Source: an uncultured delta proteobacterium (GTDB taxonomy: Bacteria > Myxococcota_A > Polyangia > Polyangiales > Ga0077539). Taken from it: DNA of 15,977 nt. Below the pieces are notes generated by a model, which was not told where the DNA came from, did no database searches, and saw only the letters and a program-made list of their open reading frames with translations. A program made the position numbers and the translations under genes. This document shows positions 15,000 to 15,977 of the stretch, one piece after another; position 1 is the stretch's first letter; every line of letters begins with the position of its first letter. The stretch covers positions 1-15,977 of the forward strand of contig CAIOSS010000954.1 in the NCBI GenBank assembly GCA_903860995.1, written 5' to 3'.

Positions 15000-15015
15000 T
15001 GGCACTCCCGATGCT
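15000..15015 (+). promoter_or_regulatory. Sigma-54 (-24/-12) promoter of Hsp20 gene 2
   Basis: TGGCACTCCCGATGCT has a full TGGCAC -24 box and an ATGCT -12 box, with ten bases between GG and GC. The predicted start point is near 15026, giving a ~61-nt leader ending in GGAGG (15075-15079), 7 bp before the ATG. Confidence 0.8.
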
Positions 15016-15086
15016 CGATGGGAATTCCCCAGTGGCTCGCGCGGCGTTTGAGGGACCGCGCCGATGCCCCACACGGAGGCTCCGAC

Positions 15087-15563
15087 ATGAACATCGTTCA
15101 CCGGCCCACCATCCATCCGAAGCCTACGATCCGTGGGGTCTTCGACCCCCTCCGGGCCATGCGCGACCTGCTGAGCCTCGAGCCCTGCGGGGAGATGCAG
15201 CGCGCCGAGGTGACGTCGGGGTTCCGCTTCGACCCGGTGTTCGAGAAGGCCGAGACCCCAGAGGGGTACCGCCTGCGGGCCGAGCTCCAGGGCCTCAAGG
15301 AGGGCGACCTGGAGATCTCCGTCTCGGGCGATCAGCTCACCGTCTGGGGCCACCGCGAGACCGACCGGCGCGAGGAGGGCGATCGGCACTACGTCTACGA
15401 GCACTCGTATGCCTCCTTCGGGCGCACCTTCACGCTGCCCGAGCGCTACGACGGCAGCCTGCTCGTGGCGTCGCTCGACGACGGCGTGCTCACGCTTCTG
15501 GTGCCCGCCCGGCGCGACGCCTGGGGGAGCGGCGACGGCGCCCGCGGCACATCGGGTGCTTGA
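15087..15563 (+). CDS. Small heat-shock protein, Hsp20/alpha-crystallin family (copy 2, no C-terminal I-x-I)
   Basis: A 158-residue paralogue of copy 1, sharing MNIVHRP, FDPLRAMRDLLSLEP and an alpha-crystallin domain (about 47-141). The domain contains LQGLKEGDLEISVSGDQLTVWGHRETDRREEGDRHYVYE, HSYASFGRTFTLPERYDG and ASLDDGVLTLLVP (Gly133-Val-Leu). The C-terminus differs: copy 1 ends in RKINIRT with the I-x-I anchor, whereas this one ends in a Gly/Ser/Ala tail (GSGDGARGTSGA). Oligomer assembly is therefore probably altered, and it may work as small oligomers or by mixing with copy 1. GGAGG 7 bp upstream fixes the ATG at 15087; the frame is open further upstream, but only across the promoter. 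A BON-domain gene follows after 94 bp. Confidence 0.95.
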   Translation: MNIVHRPTIHPKPTIRGVFDPLRAMRDLLSLEPCGEMQRAEVTSGFRFDPVFEKAETPEGYRLRAELQGLKEGDLEISVSGDQLTVWGHRETDRREEGDRHYVYEHSYASFGRTFTLPERYDGSLLVASLDDGVLTLLVPARRDAWGSGDGARGTSGA

Positions 15564-15657
15564 TGTCCGTTGTCCGCCGCCGAGGCGATGGGGCCGCGCG
15601 GGAATGGTTCACCGCGGCCCATGGAAGCAGGGGAGCGGAAGAAGGAGAGGGAGCCCG

Positions 15658-15977
15658 ATGAAGGCCAGGCCAAGGAAGCCCGATGCGCAGTTGCAGATAG
15701 ACGTCCAGAACGAGCTGCGCCGGGACACGCGGGTGAACGTCACCGACGTGGGCGTGAGCGCACGGGAGGGGGTGGTCGCCCTGACGGGCAACGTCGACAG
15801 CTGGGCCAAGCGCTACGCCGCCCAGCAGGCCGCGCACCGCGTGGCGGGCGTGCTCGACGTCGCCAACGACATCGAGGTGCACATCCCGGGGTCGTTCGAA
15901 AGCAGCGACGCGGACATCGCGAAGGCAGCGCGCGAGGCGTTGAAATGGGATGTGCGCATCCCCGAGGAGAAGATCCA
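15658..15977 (+). CDS. BON-domain protein (OsmY-like), 3' end outside window
   Basis: 106 residues are visible before the window ends. Residues about 12-75 form a BON domain: QLQIDVQNELRRDTRVNVTDVGVSAREGVVALTGNVDSWAKRYAAQQAAHRVAGVLDVANDIEVHIPG, with the conserved Gly of ALTGNV and the closing V-x-x-V-x-N-D/I-E-V strand. A second helix-rich segment starting SSDADIAKAAREALKWDVRIPEEKI looks like the start of a second BON repeat, as in OsmY-type two-BON proteins. BON domains are thought to bind phospholipid or act in envelope stress. No signal peptide is visible after MKARPRKPD, unlike periplasmic OsmY, so a cytoplasmic form is likely. AAGGAGAGG at 15642-15650 fixes the start. It probably shares the sigma-54 transcript of Hsp20 gene 2. 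Confidence 0.85.
   Translation, partial: MKARPRKPDAQLQIDVQNELRRDTRVNVTDVGVSAREGVVALTGNVDSWAKRYAAQQAAHRVAGVLDVANDIEVHIPGSFESSDADIAKAAREALKWDVRIPEEKI

Larger units (their letters stand above)
14542..15086. other. 545-bp divergent control region between regulator and Hsp20 gene 2
   Basis: No gene is supported here. The right half holds the Hsp20 sigma-54 promoter and several GCACG/CGTGC half-sites. Next to them is a 14-bp palindrome, CGCACGAGCGTGCG (14910-14923). Further left are a copy of the TAACGCCTATG motif (14869-14879) and a direct repeat GTGCGCCG (14648-14655 and 14670-14677, 22 bp apart). An in-frame upstream ATG at 14763 with GGAG before it exists but looks fortuitous. Confidence 0.55.

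Noticed and set aside
14763..15086. In-frame N-terminal extension of Hsp20 copy 2 from an ATG with GGAG upstream
   Set aside because: It would run through the sigma-54 element and its upstream sites. The start at 15087 has a better ribosome site and matches the MNIVH start of copy 1.
1..15977. CRISPR array, insertion sequence, tRNA or rRNA
   Set aside because: I saw no regularly spaced direct repeats, transposase motifs, cloverleaf sequence or rRNA signature. The HNH and Uma2 genes alone do not show a mobile element.

Overview
The window is very GC-rich, has G/C-heavy wobble positions and almost no AT-rich spacers. Its gene content (a giant Ig-like-repeat lipoprotein, several cytoplasmic sensor kinases, an NtrC-type activator, sigma-54 promoters in front of small heat-shock genes) suggests a myxobacterium or a relative (Myxococcota). 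That placement is an inference from composition and gene content; no rRNA or tRNA gene is visible.

Layout. Positions 1-1077 (+) hold the tail of an unrecognised protein, an HNH endonuclease and a small protein with a basic tail. Positions 1340-3118 (-) hold three genes read leftward: a single-domain HPPD-like VOC protein, a Uma2-family (PD-(D/E)XK-like) protein and a small two-helix membrane protein. Positions 3119-3307 form a structured spacer: a 13-bp inverted repeat enclosing a G-quadruplex motif. Positions 3308-4286 hold a small 82-aa gene (-) diverging from Hsp20 gene 1 (+). An orphan PAS-GAF histidine kinase (-) converges on Hsp20 gene 1 and ends at 4323. Positions 6202-11748 (-) encode a lipoprotein of about 1848 residues made of 19 tandem BIG2-like Ig repeats. 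Positions 11988-14541 (-) carry an NtrC-type response regulator and its probable PAS histidine kinase, with overlapping reading frames. Positions 15087-15977 (+) hold Hsp20 gene 2 followed by a BON-domain gene cut by the window end.

The main signal is regulatory. Both Hsp20 genes have a textbook sigma-54 -24/-12 element (TGGCAC, then TGCT, with exactly 10 bases between GG and GC). At exactly the same distance upstream of each lies the same inverted repeat, GCACG-N5-CGTGC, centred near -78 as expected for an enhancer-binding-protein site. A third sigma-54-like element lies in front of the giant lipoprotein gene, with an 18-bp palindrome over its predicted start point. The NtrC-type regulator encoded between these genes has an intact GAFTGA motif. 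The simplest model is a local, two-component, sigma-54-driven envelope or protein-stress regulon covering both small heat-shock proteins, the BON protein and perhaps the lipoprotein. The promoter geometry is read directly from the sequence; the link from regulator to promoters is inference.
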